NCBI RefSeq assembly: GCF_025153475.1
Contig: NZ_JANZXA010000004.1
Coordinates: 1 to 64,000, forward strand
DNA: 64,000 bases
DNA from: Novosphingobium mangrovisedimenti
Lineage (GTDB): Bacteria; Pseudomonadota; Alphaproteobacteria; Sphingomonadales; Sphingomonadaceae
Direction of reading: 5' to 3'
The notes under the pieces are model-generated. The model worked only from the letters and a program-made list of their open reading frames with translations, was not told the DNA's origin and ran no database searches. A program made the position numbers and the translations under genes. This document shows positions 18,418 through 27,225 of this stretch, piece after piece (position 1 is the first letter of the stretch; each line of letters begins with the position of its first letter).

Positions 18418-20991
18418 GTGAAACGACTTAGCAGCAGAAGTGCGATTCTGGCGGCCACGGCGATGGGCGCCGTTCTGACGACGCCGGCCATGGCGCAGGA
18501 TTCGGGCAGCGATGCCCTGGACAGCGGCGCCATTATCGTGACCGCGCGCCGCACGGAGGAACGCCTGCAGGACGTTCCGATCTCGATCTCGGTCTATAGC
18601 CAGGCCGATATTTCCAAGCGCAACATCGTCAATTCGGCGGACCTTGCGACTTATACGCCCTCGCTTTCGGTGAATTCCAAGTTCGGTCCGGAGAAGGCGT
18701 CGTTCTCGATCCGCGGCTTCGTGCAGGATCTGGGCACGGTGCCTTCGGTCGGCGTTTATTTCGCGGATACCGTCGCCCCGCGCAGCGGCGGCGCGACGAC
18801 CTCGGGCGAAGGCGCCGGTGTCGGCAGCCTGTTCGACCTGCAGAACGTGCAGGTGCTCAAAGGGCCGCAGGGCACGCTGTTCGGCCGCAACACCACCGGC
18901 GGCGCGGTCCTGCTGGTGCCCAACAAGCCGACGGACATGCTCGAAGGCTATGTCGAAGGGTCCTACGGCAACTTCGACATGCGCCGTTTCCAGGCCGTGG
19001 TGAACGTGCCGCTGGCCGATACCTTCAAGGTGCGCCTCGGCGTCGACCGGATGAAGCGCGACGGGTACATCCACAACCTCACCGACATCGGGCCCAGCCG
19101 GTTCAACGACACCGACTATGTCGCCGCGCGCCTGAGCGTGCTGGCCGAACTGACGCCCGATCTCGAGAACTACACCATTGCCACCTACACCCGTTCCGAC
19201 ACCAACGGCACGGTCCCCAAGGTGATCGCCTACAACCCCAATTCGGGCTTCGGCGGCTTCGCGGCGCTGCAGATCGCGGGCGAGGCTTCCGTCGGCGGCG
19301 GCTGGTGGGATGTTTCCAACACGCATCCCAACCCGAAGAACAAGTTCACCACCTGGCAGATCATCAACACCACCACCTGGCAGGCATCGGATAACCTGAC
19401 GGTCAAGAACATCGTCAGCTATGGCCAGTTCCAGGAGATCGCCCGGCAGACGCTGGAAGGCGAATACTACGCGATCCCCGACGGGGTCAGCCCCTATGGC
19501 ACGATCAACCCGTTCATCTCGCTGATCCACCTCGGCAATTTTCCGAAGTTCAAGAATGCCGACGAAGAGACGATCACCGAGGAACTGCAGCTCCAGGGGC
19601 GCACCAGCGATGGCAAGCTGACCTGGCAGGCGGGCGGCTATTTCGAGCAGGCCAACCCGATGGGCTACAACGTCCAGTTCACGCCGTTCCTGCTCAACTG
19701 CGTCGATCCCTACCAGTTCCAGTGCTACGGGATCAGCCCGACGTCATCGAGCATCTCCACCCCCTGGCAGAAGCGCTGGTACAAGAGCCGCGCGCTCTAT
19801 GCGCAGGGCACCTACAACTTCACCGACCAGCTCGCGGTCACGGCCGGCGCCCGCTACACATGGGACAGCCAGAGCTACGAGTACGACGGCGTCGGCATCT
19901 TCTTCGAAACGCCCTTCGTGCCCTCGTGGTACTGTAACAACCCGCTGATCAACGGCCTGATCGTCGATGGCGTGAACACCGGCCTGAAGAAACCGATCGC
20001 GCCCTACGACTTCAGGCAGTGCTATGCCAAGGACACGGCCAAGTCGGACAAGCCGACCTGGACGATCGACCTCGAATACAAGCCGACCAACGACATTCTG
20101 CTCTTCGCGAAGTGGACGCGCGGCTATCGTGCAGGCGGCGTGAACCCCACTTACGTTCCCTTCAACATGTGGGGACCGGAAAAGGTGGATACCTATGAAC
20201 TGGGTACCAAGACGTCGTTCTACAGCGGCTCGCTGAAGGGCTATTTCAACGTTACCGGCTTCTACAACGACTTCCGCGACCAGCAGATCCAGGCGACGCT
20301 GGTGGCCAAGCAGGGCGCGCCGCTGCTGGGCGGCACCGCGATCATCAACGCGGGCAAGTCGCGGATCTGGGGTATCGAGGTCGATGCCTCGGTGACCGTT
20401 GCCGACATCCTCAAGATCGATGCCGGCTACACCTACCTCAATACCAAGCTGCAGGAGCTTTCGGGCATTCCCGATCCCGAGCCGGTTCCGTGGGAGCCGG
20501 GCGCGAGTTCCTGGGCCTATGTCGTGCCGACCGCGGTCGTGGGCGGCCCGCTCAGTCTTTCGCCCAGGCATCGCCTGACGCTGACGGGGACGGTGAATGT
20601 TCCGGTTCCCGAAAGTGTGGGCAAGCTCTCGGTAGGGGCGACGTTCGTCTATACCGCGAAGCAGTACGCCTCGCGCGCGGACGACACGGCATGGGCCAAT
20701 TACCAGAATCCGCCTGCCGGTACCGTGTCGACCGACTGGATCGTCTTCGCCGGCGTTATGCCGCCCCGCAATCCGGGGCTGATGCCGTCGACCAAGCTGC
20801 TCAATCTCAATGCCAACTGGGATTCGATCTTCGGCAGCCCGATCGACGCCTCGTTCTTCATGACCAACGTCACCAACGAGAAGTTCCCGGTGAACGTCGT
20901 CAACGGGTTCAATTCGTTCGGTCTCGAATCGCAGCTCGTCAACGAACCGCGCATGTACGGCGTGCGCCTGAAAGTGCGGTTCGGCGCCTGA
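18418..20991 (+). CDS. TonB-dependent outer-membrane receptor
   Basis: This 857-residue receptor begins with a signal peptide (KRLSSRSAILAATAMGAVLTTPAMA, cleavage after AMA) and then the plug domain: IIVTARRTEERLQDVPISISVYS, SIRGFVQDLGTVPSVGVYFADTV, VQVLKGPQGTLFGRNTTGGAVLLVPNKP. The rest is the 22-strand barrel, ending in YGVRLKVRFGA with a small final residue instead of the usual aromatic Phe/Trp. GTG 18418 is chosen because GGGAGGG stands seven bases upstream. These sphingomonad receptors often import plant or aromatic compounds; the neighbouring hydrolase and oxidative genes suggest a substrate of that kind. Confidence 0.93.
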   Translation: MKRLSSRSAILAATAMGAVLTTPAMAQDSGSDALDSGAIIVTARRTEERLQDVPISISVYSQADISKRNIVNSADLATYTPSLSVNSKFGPEKASFSIRGFVQDLGTVPSVGVYFADTVAPRSGGATTSGEGAGVGSLFDLQNVQVLKGPQGTLFGRNTTGGAVLLVPNKPTDMLEGYVEGSYGNFDMRRFQAVVNVPLADTFKVRLGVDRMKRDGYIHNLTDIGPSRFNDTDYVAARLSVLAELTPDLENYTIATYTRSDTNGTVPKVIAYNPNSGFGGFAALQIAGEASVGGGWWDVSNTHPNPKNKFTTWQIINTTTWQASDNLTVKNIVSYGQFQEIARQTLEGEYYAIPDGVSPYGTINPFISLIHLGNFPKFKNADEETITEELQLQGRTSDGKLTWQAGGYFEQANPMGYNVQFTPFLLNCVDPYQFQCYGISPTSSSISTPWQKRWYKSRALYAQGTYNFTDQLAVTAGARYTWDSQSYEYDGVGIFFETPFVPSWYCNNPLINGLIVDGVNTGLKKPIAPYDFRQCYAKDTAKSDKPTWTIDLEYKPTNDILLFAKWTRGYRAGGVNPTYVPFNMWGPEKVDTYELGTKTSFYSGSLKGYFNVTGFYNDFRDQQIQATLVAKQGAPLLGGTAIINAGKSRIWGIEVDASVTVADILKIDAGYTYLNTKLQELSGIPDPEPVPWEPGASSWAYVVPTAVVGGPLSLSPRHRLTLTGTVNVPVPESVGKLSVGATFVYTAKQYASRADDTAWANYQNPPAGTVSTDWIVFAGVMPPRNPGLMPSTKLLNLNANWDSIFGSPIDASFFMTNVTNEKFPVNVVNGFNSFGLESQLVNEPRMYGVRLKVRFGA

Positions 20992-21016
20992 ACCGTTCCC
21001 TTCGGGGTCGTGCGGT

Positions 21017-21040
21017 GGCGGCCTCCTTCGGGAGGCCGCC
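21017..21040 (+). terminator. Rho-independent terminator of the TonB receptor gene
   Basis: A perfect 10-bp stem, GGCGGCCTCC and GGAGGCCGCC, closes a stable TTCG tetraloop 25 bp after the receptor stop, followed by GTTT. The T-run is short, so termination may be partial. Confidence 0.75.
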
Positions 21041-21128
21041 GTTTGCGGCCTGCACAGGGTGTAAACAGGTTATCCACAAGCTGTGCACAGGCTTGCCTGC
21101 CGGTTCGTTCACAGACTAAGTCCGCGGC

Positions 21129-21971
21129 ATGGATCTCGACCGCTACCTCGCCCGCATCGGGCTCGATGCCCGTCCCGCCATGGATGCAGCCGGTCTGGCC
21201 CGGCTGCAATCGGCGCAACGCATGACGATCGGTTTCGAGAACCTCGACATCCCGCTCGGCCGCGGCATCCGCATCGACAGCGAAAGCGTGTTCGACAAGC
21301 TCGTGCTGCGAGGGCGGGGCGGATACTGTTTCGAGCAGAACCGGCTCTACAGCGATGCGCTGTCGGCGCTGGGCGTGGCCAATCGCCCGCTGCTGGCGCG
21401 GGTGCGGCTGGCCGTGCCCGAAGGCGTGACGCCGCCGCGTACCCATGTCTGTCTGCTGGCGGAGGTGGCAGGTACCCTGCTGCTCGCCGATGCCGGCTTC
21501 GGCGGCAGCAATGTCCCGCCGCTGCTGCTCGAGGACGGGGCCGAGGCAGGGACGGCCGACGGCGCCCGCCACCGCCTGCGCCGTATCGGCGAGAGCGGCA
21601 CGACGGGCGGGCAATGGCTGCTCGAACGGGCAGGGCCGCCCGAGGCCACGGACGGTCGGGCCGCGCCGCACGCGGACTGGCAGGCCCAGTACACCTTCGA
21701 TTTATCGGACGTGGCGCCCGACGATCTCGAACAGGCCAACCACTGGACCGCGACCCGTCCGGACACGCGCTTCACTTCGCTGCACATTGCCAGCATTCCG
21801 CAACCGGAGGGCTTCGCCTCGATGGTGGACCGGGAACTGACCGTGCACCACGCGGGCGGAACCGACCGCCGCATGATCGCGGACAGCGCGGACTACGCCC
21901 GCACGCTGCGCGACGTGTTCCGCATTGCGCTGGAGGAGAAGGAAGTGACAGGTTTGGCGCTGTTTGCCTGA
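21129..21971 (+). CDS. nat: Arylamine N-acetyltransferase
   Basis: This 280-residue cytosolic enzyme transfers an acetyl group from acetyl-CoA to arylamines and hydrazines. The catalytic triad motifs are present: RGGYCFEQN (Cys), PRTHVCLL (His) and LADAGFGGSN (Asp). The opening FENLDIPLGRGIRIDSESVFDKLV is the usual NAT N-terminal domain. Length is normal. It follows the receptor gene but is separated from it by a strong hairpin, so it is probably transcribed on its own. Confidence 0.93.
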   Translation: MDLDRYLARIGLDARPAMDAAGLARLQSAQRMTIGFENLDIPLGRGIRIDSESVFDKLVLRGRGGYCFEQNRLYSDALSALGVANRPLLARVRLAVPEGVTPPRTHVCLLAEVAGTLLLADAGFGGSNVPPLLLEDGAEAGTADGARHRLRRIGESGTTGGQWLLERAGPPEATDGRAAPHADWQAQYTFDLSDVAPDDLEQANHWTATRPDTRFTSLHIASIPQPEGFASMVDRELTVHHAGGTDRRMIADSADYARTLRDVFRIALEEKEVTGLALFA

Positions 21972-21976
21972 GAGGG

Positions 21977-22207
21977 ATGGAACAGATGCCGTATCTGCCG
22001 CCTGCCGGTGCTGAACAGATTGTCGTTCGACTGGCGGATTGTGGCCTCGATCACGCAGCCCTGACCGAACGGCGGATGTCGGACGCCAAATCTGGAATGT
22101 TCGGCCGCATCTTCATGTCGCTGACAGCGCAGGAAGATGACCTGTTCAGCGAAGGCTTAACGTTCGGATTCGTCGGCAACGAGGAAATGGCAGGGCCGAG
22201 GCCCTGA
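21977..22207 (+). CDS. Small hypothetical protein downstream of nat
   Basis: A 76-residue frame begins six bases after the nat stop, with GAGAGGG just before ATG 21977, and ends two bases before the convergent moaB stop. It reads as a compact mixed protein (LPPAGAEQIVVRLADCGLDHAALTERRMSDAKSGMFGRIFMSLTAQEDDLF) with no known motif. The ribosome site and close spacing support translation; I know no homologue. Confidence 0.45.
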   Translation: MEQMPYLPPAGAEQIVVRLADCGLDHAALTERRMSDAKSGMFGRIFMSLTAQEDDLFSEGLTFGFVGNEEMAGPRP

Positions 22208-22209
22208 CT

Positions 22210-22737
22210 TCAAACCTCGCGCAGGCGCGGCATCAGTTCCACGAAGTTGCAGGGCCGGTTGCGGCTGTCGAGCTGTTCGGCAAGGATGCCGTCCCAGCCG
22301 TCCTTCACCGCGCCGTTGGAGCCGGGCAGGGCGAAGATATAGGTCCCGCGCGAAACCACGGCCATGGCGCGGCTCTGTACGGTCGAGGTGCCTATGGTCT
22401 TGTAGGAGAGCCAGCGGAACAGTTCGCCAAAGCCCGGGATTTCCTTTTCCTTGACCCGGTCGAGCGCCTCGGGGGTCACGTCGCGGCCGGTGAGGCCGGT
22501 GCCACCGGTGGAAATGATGGCGTCGACGCTCTTGTCATCGATCCAGTTGTTGAAGCGGTCGGCGATGCGGGCGGCATCGTCCTTTTCGATCGCGCGATAG
22601 GCCAGCTTGTGCCCCGCGTCCTTGATCCGCTGCGCCAGAATGTCGCCCGAAGTGTCCTCGTCCGGGCCGCGGGTGTCGGAAATGGTCAGCAGGGCGATGT
22701 TGATGGGCTTGAAGGTACGCTCTGTATCAATGGCCAC
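22210..22737 (-). CDS. moaB: Molybdenum cofactor biosynthesis protein B
   Basis: This protein of 175 residues belongs to the MoaB/MogA family, which adenylylates molybdopterin before molybdenum insertion. Motifs: [55 protein letters not shown] (MPT-binding loop), and [19 protein letters not shown]. The start is GTG 22737, which overlaps the 3' end of the lytic transglycosylase gene by 11 bases, with GGAGCG eight bases before it. Translational coupling to slt is likely. Confidence 0.93.
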   Translation of the reverse strand: MAIDTERTFKPINIALLTISDTRGPDEDTSGDILAQRIKDAGHKLAYRAIEKDDAARIADRFNNWIDDKSVDAIISTGGTGLTGRDVTPEALDRVKEKEIPGFGELFRWLSYKTIGTSTVQSRAMAVVSRGTYIFALPGSNGAVKDGWDGILAEQLDSRNRPCNFVELMPRLREV

Positions 22738-24508
22738 GCAATATCGCTCCGTTCGCCGCCATGCGCACTCCCTGCGATCCCGAAAGGCCGGGGAACGTGG
22801 GCCACATGTCCTGTGCCAGCGCCATGCGGCTTTCCGATGGGCCGCCGGCCTGACGCTCGTACATCCAGTAATTGCGCAGGACAATGTTCACGTAGCCGCG
22901 CGTTTCCCAGTAGGGCAGCGATTCCATCCACAGCAGCGGATCGCCCTGGTCCTTCACTTCGGTGTTCCAGCGCGTGACGGGCGAGAGGCCGGCGTTGTAG
23001 GCGGCCATGACCTTGGGCAGCAGGCCCTGCGTGCCCCTGGCATCCTTCAGCATTTCGAGGTGCTGCTGGCCGAAGGCGAGATTGACCTCGGGCTTGTTGA
23101 GGTCGCTGGCCGAACCCGAGACGCCGATGTCGGCGGCATGGTCCTTCGCAGCGGAGGGCATGATCTGCATCAGTCCGCGCGCACCGGCGGGGCTGACGAC
23201 GCCGGCGCGGAACAACGATTCCTGCAGCGTGTGCGCATAGACAAGCGCCGGATCGACCTTCCAGCCGCCCACCGGCGTCCACTTCGGCGTCGGGAAACGC
23301 GTCGCGGGTTCGGGCTTGCCGCCGTAGGGTGCGTTGTAGGCCATCCACAGCTGGGTGGAGGGCAGGCCGAGGTCGCGGGCCAGACGGGTCAGCGGCTCGT
23401 ACTGCGAGGCGTCGCCGATACGGGCCTGATGGCGCAGCACCTCGTCGGCAAGGCTGTCTTCGCCGATCTCGGCAAGTTCGACGGCGGTGCGGACATTGGG
23501 GTTGGAGCGCAGGCGCTGCCAGTCCGACTGGGTAAAGTCGGCCTCGGCATGCTGTTCGGGCAGCGTTATGCCGAGCTGTTCGGCTGCGAGCATGCCATAA
23601 AGCGTCTCGTCGCGCCGGGCGGCATCGCGCAGCACTTTCGCGGCCTTGTCGGGGCGGCGCTGCCGGACGTAGGCCCGGCTCTGCCAGTATTGCGCGGCGC
23701 TGACCAGTTCGGCGTTCCCGGACGTGCGTTCGACCTTGCCGAAGGCATCGGCGGCGCCGTCGTAATCGCCCAGGCGCCATGCTGCGAGCCCTGCGGTCCA
23801 CCAGGCTTCGCCGACCCATGGGCCGCTGCCGAGCGCGGCCATCTGCGCCATCTGGTAGGCTGAGGCGTCCTGGTTCTCTATGTAGAAGCTCCAAGCCACG
23901 CGCTGGCGCCATTCGGCCCGGCTGGCGTCGCTGAGACCCGCATCGATGCCGTCGAGCAGGACGCGCGCGCCCATCGGATCGTCGTTCTTGATGCGGTCGA
24001 GAATGCCTGCCGAGATCGTGTCCGGCATCGTGCCATCGTTGATCGAGGCCGGGCGCACGCGCTTGGGCATCGAGGGCAGGCGCGCGAACTGCTGCTCGCT
24101 GGGCAGGTTGGGCACGCTGTCGGCACCGCGCTTGAGCGCCAGGCGGCTGATGCGGTCGGCGCCGGGCAGCTCCGTGCCCTGGGACAGCCAGTCCTGCAGG
24201 TCGGGCAAGGCGATCCGGGGCGATCCGGCGGCGAGGTAGTATTCGGCGCGCGCCTGCTGATGCAGCGGGCCATCGGGACGGTCTGCCAGCATCTTCTGCA
24301 CCGTCGTCCAGTCCTTGGAATCGATCGCGTCGAAGATCTGCTTGTAGTAGGTGCGGTCGTCCTGGCTCAGCAGCGAGGGCACGGCGGTTCGATCCGCGCG
24401 CGTGCGGAAGTAGTCTACCGCCGCGCTGTTGGCGAAAGCCGGCGTCGCTGCCGCCATTGCCACGGCGGCAAGGCCGAGGCCCGCAAACCATCCTGACCTG
24501 ATCTTCAT
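22727..24508 (-). CDS. slt: Soluble lytic murein transglycosylase (Slt70-like)
   Basis: This 593-residue periplasmic enzyme cleaves peptidoglycan to 1,6-anhydromuropeptides. It starts with a signal peptide (MKIRSGWFAGLGLAAVAMAAATPAFA), continues with a long superhelical alpha domain of repeated helix pairs, and ends with the catalytic domain: LQESLFRAGVVSPAGARGLMQIMPSAAKD (catalytic Glu in QESLF), then LAFGQQHLEMLKD and VMAAYNAGLSPVTRW. ATG 24508 is chosen because it gives the signal peptide. It is coupled to moaB. Confidence 0.93.
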   Translation of the reverse strand: MKIRSGWFAGLGLAAVAMAAATPAFANSAAVDYFRTRADRTAVPSLLSQDDRTYYKQIFDAIDSKDWTTVQKMLADRPDGPLHQQARAEYYLAAGSPRIALPDLQDWLSQGTELPGADRISRLALKRGADSVPNLPSEQQFARLPSMPKRVRPASINDGTMPDTISAGILDRIKNDDPMGARVLLDGIDAGLSDASRAEWRQRVAWSFYIENQDASAYQMAQMAALGSGPWVGEAWWTAGLAAWRLGDYDGAADAFGKVERTSGNAELVSAAQYWQSRAYVRQRRPDKAAKVLRDAARRDETLYGMLAAEQLGITLPEQHAEADFTQSDWQRLRSNPNVRTAVELAEIGEDSLADEVLRHQARIGDASQYEPLTRLARDLGLPSTQLWMAYNAPYGGKPEPATRFPTPKWTPVGGWKVDPALVYAHTLQESLFRAGVVSPAGARGLMQIMPSAAKDHAADIGVSGSASDLNKPEVNLAFGQQHLEMLKDARGTQGLLPKVMAAYNAGLSPVTRWNTEVKDQGDPLLWMESLPYWETRGYVNIVLRNYWMYERQAGGPSESRMALAQDMWPTFPGLSGSQGVRMAANGAILRGH

Positions 24509-24585
24509 GTTCCAGTCATGTCCCCGCATCGCGCGATACCTTTGCCCGTTCCCGCGCCAGTCCCGGCGTGGACGCAACCTGTCGT

Positions 24586-25353
24586 TCAGGCTGCGGTCCA
24601 CTCGAGCCAGGCTTTCCAGAGGACCGGCTTTGCGCGCGGTTGTCGCATCAGCGCAGGCAGGCCCCAGGAGGCAAGCATGGGTACCGTTCGTTCATGTTGG
24701 TTAAATTTTCGTAAAACGGCAGGGCGTTGCGGCAATTCGTGGCCGAGAAGCGGCAGGATGTTGCCGCCGAGCACAAGCAGCCGCTCCGGGGCCACCAGTG
24801 AGACATGATGCGTCAGAACTTGCCCTATTCCGCGCTCTGCCAGCGCGTTCCAGTCGGCTGCCGGAGTGTGACGCGGCAGGGCGCTGGCAAGGTACACGTC
24901 CTCGCGCCGCATGCCGAAGGCGCCGAGCATGGCATCGAGCAGCTTGCCCTGAGGGCCGGACAGCAGGACATCGCGATCGTCTGCCTCCGGTTCCTCGACC
25001 ACGACCATGAGCCTTGCCCCCTTGGCGCCGCTCGGCGCGATGCGGGCACTCATGCCGCCGTCGTCCAGCAGCGGTTCGCCCAGCCACCAGGGGTGAAAGG
25101 CGGCGAGATCCTGCGGCAGCACCGCGGGGTCGATCTGTGTCGGGGGCGGCGGCGCGGCTTCGGCCGCTGCGCGGGCGGCCCGCCGTTCGATCGCGGCGCG
25201 CTGCTCCGCGCGTGCGTCCTGTCCTTCGAGTTCCGGCGTGGCCAGCCATTCGCGCGGTTCGTCAAGAAAGTCGCAATCGACGCCCGCCTCTCGCCACCAG
25301 TCGAGCGCGCCTGTAATATCGGCCAGAAAATCGGGATTTGCCGGATGATCCAT
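24586..25353 (-). CDS. Uracil-DNA glycosylase superfamily-like protein
   Basis: This 255-residue protein has a UDG-like core: ARLMVVVEEPEADDRDVLLSGPQGKLLDAMLGAFGMRREDVYLASALPRH, comparable to motif 1 and the helix after it in family 4/5 enzymes, and RLLVLGGNILPLLG as the later strand. It contains only a single cysteine near residue 27, so it lacks the four-cysteine iron-sulfur cluster of families 4 and 5. The N-terminal third is alanine-rich and charged. It is common as a conserved sphingomonad protein annotated as UDG-like; activity is uncertain. Confidence 0.7.
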   Translation of the reverse strand: MDHPANPDFLADITGALDWWREAGVDCDFLDEPREWLATPELEGQDARAEQRAAIERRAARAAAEAAPPPPTQIDPAVLPQDLAAFHPWWLGEPLLDDGGMSARIAPSGAKGARLMVVVEEPEADDRDVLLSGPQGKLLDAMLGAFGMRREDVYLASALPRHTPAADWNALAERGIGQVLTHHVSLVAPERLLVLGGNILPLLGHELPQRPAVLRKFNQHERTVPMLASWGLPALMRQPRAKPVLWKAWLEWTAA

Positions 25354-25452
25354 CAGAGCGGGTCTTGACCTGCCGCGTGCAAGCAATCAAGGCACGTTGG
25401 GAATTTAATCGGGCGGCTAAAGGGTCCGATCAACAGGTTTCGGGGGATACCC

Positions 25453-27102
25453 ATGATTGAACGCGAAGAGATGCCTTATGACGTCGTCATCGTCGGTGGC
25501 GGGCCCGCCGGCCTGTCAACGGCGATCCGGCTCAAGCAGGTGGACCCTGAACTGCAGGTCTGCGTACTGGAAAAGGGCTCGGAAATCGGCGCGCACATCC
25601 TTTCGGGCGCGACCGTCGATCCCAAGGCACTAGACGAGCTGCTGCCGACCTGGCGCGAGGACGGCTGCCCGCTGGCCGAGACCCCGGTGACCGACAACTG
25701 GCACTGGCACCTTACCAAGGGCGGCAAGTTCTCGATCCCGCACATCATCCAGCCGCCTTTCATGTCGAACCACGGCAACTACACCGGCTCGTTGGGCAAC
25801 CTGTGCCGCTGGCTGGGTGAAAAGGCCGAGGAACTGGAAGTCGAGATCTTCCCCGGCTTCCCCGCCGCCGAAGTGCTCTATGACGACAACGGCGCGGTGA
25901 TCGGTGTGCAGACCGGGGACATGGGCGTCGATCGCGAGGGCAATCCCAAGGGCGATTTCCAGCCGGGCATGAACCTGCTGGGCAAGTATACCGTGTTCTG
26001 CGAGGGCGCGCGCGGCCACCTGACCAAGCGGCTCAAGGCCAAGTACGACCTCGAGGCCGATTGCCAGCCGCAGATCTACGGCCTGGGCATCAAGGAACTG
26101 TGGGACATCGATCCCGACAAGCACGTTCCCGGCCGCGTGATCCACACGCAGGGCTGGCCGCTCAGCGAGAACGACGCCTGGGGTGGCGGCTTCCTCTATC
26201 ATCAGGCCGGCGGTCAGGTCGCGCTCGGTTTCGTGACCGCGCTCGATTACAAGAACCCCTACATCTACCCGTTCGAGGAATTCCAGCGCTGGAAGCAGCA
26301 CCCGCAAATCCGCGCGATCCTCGAAGGCGGCAAGCGCGTCGCCTATGGCGCGCGCGCGATCAACGAGGGTGGCTGGCAGTCGGTGCCGCAGTTGGCTTTC
26401 CCGGGCGGCGTGCTGGCGGGCTGCTCGGCCGGTTTCGTCAACGTTCCGCGCATCAAGGGCACGCACACCGCGATGAAGAGCGGCATGCTCGCCGCCGAAT
26501 CGATTGCCGCGGCGATCAAGGCGGGCCGCGAGCAGGATGCGCTGATGGAATACGACGCGGCGGTGCGTGAAAGCTGGATCGCCAAGGAACTGAAGCTCGT
26601 GCAGAACGCAGAGCCGATGGTTGCCAAGTGGGGCGGCGAACTGGGCACGATCCTCGCGGGGACCGACATGTGGCTGCGCACGCTGTTTGGTTTCGGCCTT
26701 GCCAAGCCGATGAAGCATCACACCGATGCCTCGTGCCTGGAGCGCGCCGATCTCTACAAGCCGATAGACTATCCCAAGCCCGACGGCGAGATCAGCTTCG
26801 ACCGCCTGACCAGCGTCTCCTACTCGTTCACCAACCACGAGGAAGAGCAGCCCTGCCACCTGCGGCTGAAGGATCCGACGGTTCCCACCGAGATCAACCT
26901 GCCGGTCTATGCCGGGCCTGAAGCACGCTATTGCCCGGCGGGCGTCTACGAATTCGTCGATCCGGACGGCAGCGGCATGCGCCTGCAGATCAACGCGCAG
27001 AACTGCGTCCACTGCAAGACCTGCGACATCAAGGACCCGACCCAGAACATCGAATGGGTCACGCCCGAAGGCGGCGGCGGCCCGAACTATCCGAATATGT
27101 AA
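25453..27102 (+). CDS. Electron transfer flavoprotein-ubiquinone oxidoreductase
   Basis: This 549-residue membrane-associated enzyme passes electrons from ETF (fatty-acid and amino-acid oxidation) to ubiquinone. It has an N-terminal FAD motif VVIVGGGPAGLSTAIRLKQ, AHILSGATVDPKALDELLP, QGWPLSENDAWGGGFLYH, and a C-terminal 4Fe-4S domain with ARYCPAGVYEF and NCVHCKTCDIKDPTQNIEWVTPEGGGGPNYPNM, the family's invariant end. Length matches mitochondrial and alphaproteobacterial ETF-QO. It is a single gene followed by a dispersed repeat. Confidence 0.96.
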   Translation: MIEREEMPYDVVIVGGGPAGLSTAIRLKQVDPELQVCVLEKGSEIGAHILSGATVDPKALDELLPTWREDGCPLAETPVTDNWHWHLTKGGKFSIPHIIQPPFMSNHGNYTGSLGNLCRWLGEKAEELEVEIFPGFPAAEVLYDDNGAVIGVQTGDMGVDREGNPKGDFQPGMNLLGKYTVFCEGARGHLTKRLKAKYDLEADCQPQIYGLGIKELWDIDPDKHVPGRVIHTQGWPLSENDAWGGGFLYHQAGGQVALGFVTALDYKNPYIYPFEEFQRWKQHPQIRAILEGGKRVAYGARAINEGGWQSVPQLAFPGGVLAGCSAGFVNVPRIKGTHTAMKSGMLAAESIAAAIKAGREQDALMEYDAAVRESWIAKELKLVQNAEPMVAKWGGELGTILAGTDMWLRTLFGFGLAKPMKHHTDASCLERADLYKPIDYPKPDGEISFDRLTSVSYSFTNHEEEQPCHLRLKDPTVPTEINLPVYAGPEARYCPAGVYEFVDPDGSGMRLQINAQNCVHCKTCDIKDPTQNIEWVTPEGGGGPNYPNM

Positions 27103-27152
27103 TCCTCCCCGTCCCGGGGAGGGGGACCATGCGAAGCATGGTGGAGGGGCAC
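27103..27152. repeat. Dispersed repeat type A, copy 2
   Basis: CCTCCCCGTCCCGGGGAGGG followed by GGACCATGCGAAGCATGGTGG and AGGGGCAC forms two nested hairpins (ACCATGC-GAA-GCATGGT inside). It matches 3422-3496 and 27604-27654. It begins immediately after the ETF-QO stop codon and may act as a transcript end. Confidence 0.75.
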
Positions 27153-27225
27153 AGTCGGTTTACGCGCCCTCGAAAGACAACGCAGGCGGTTTGCGTGACG
27201 CTGGCCGCCTGCTAGCCTCCCGCCC

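Noticed and set aside
18127..19530. Long minus-strand frame across the TonB receptor start
   Set aside because: The receptor on the plus strand has signal peptide, plug motifs and ribosome site; the other frame has none.
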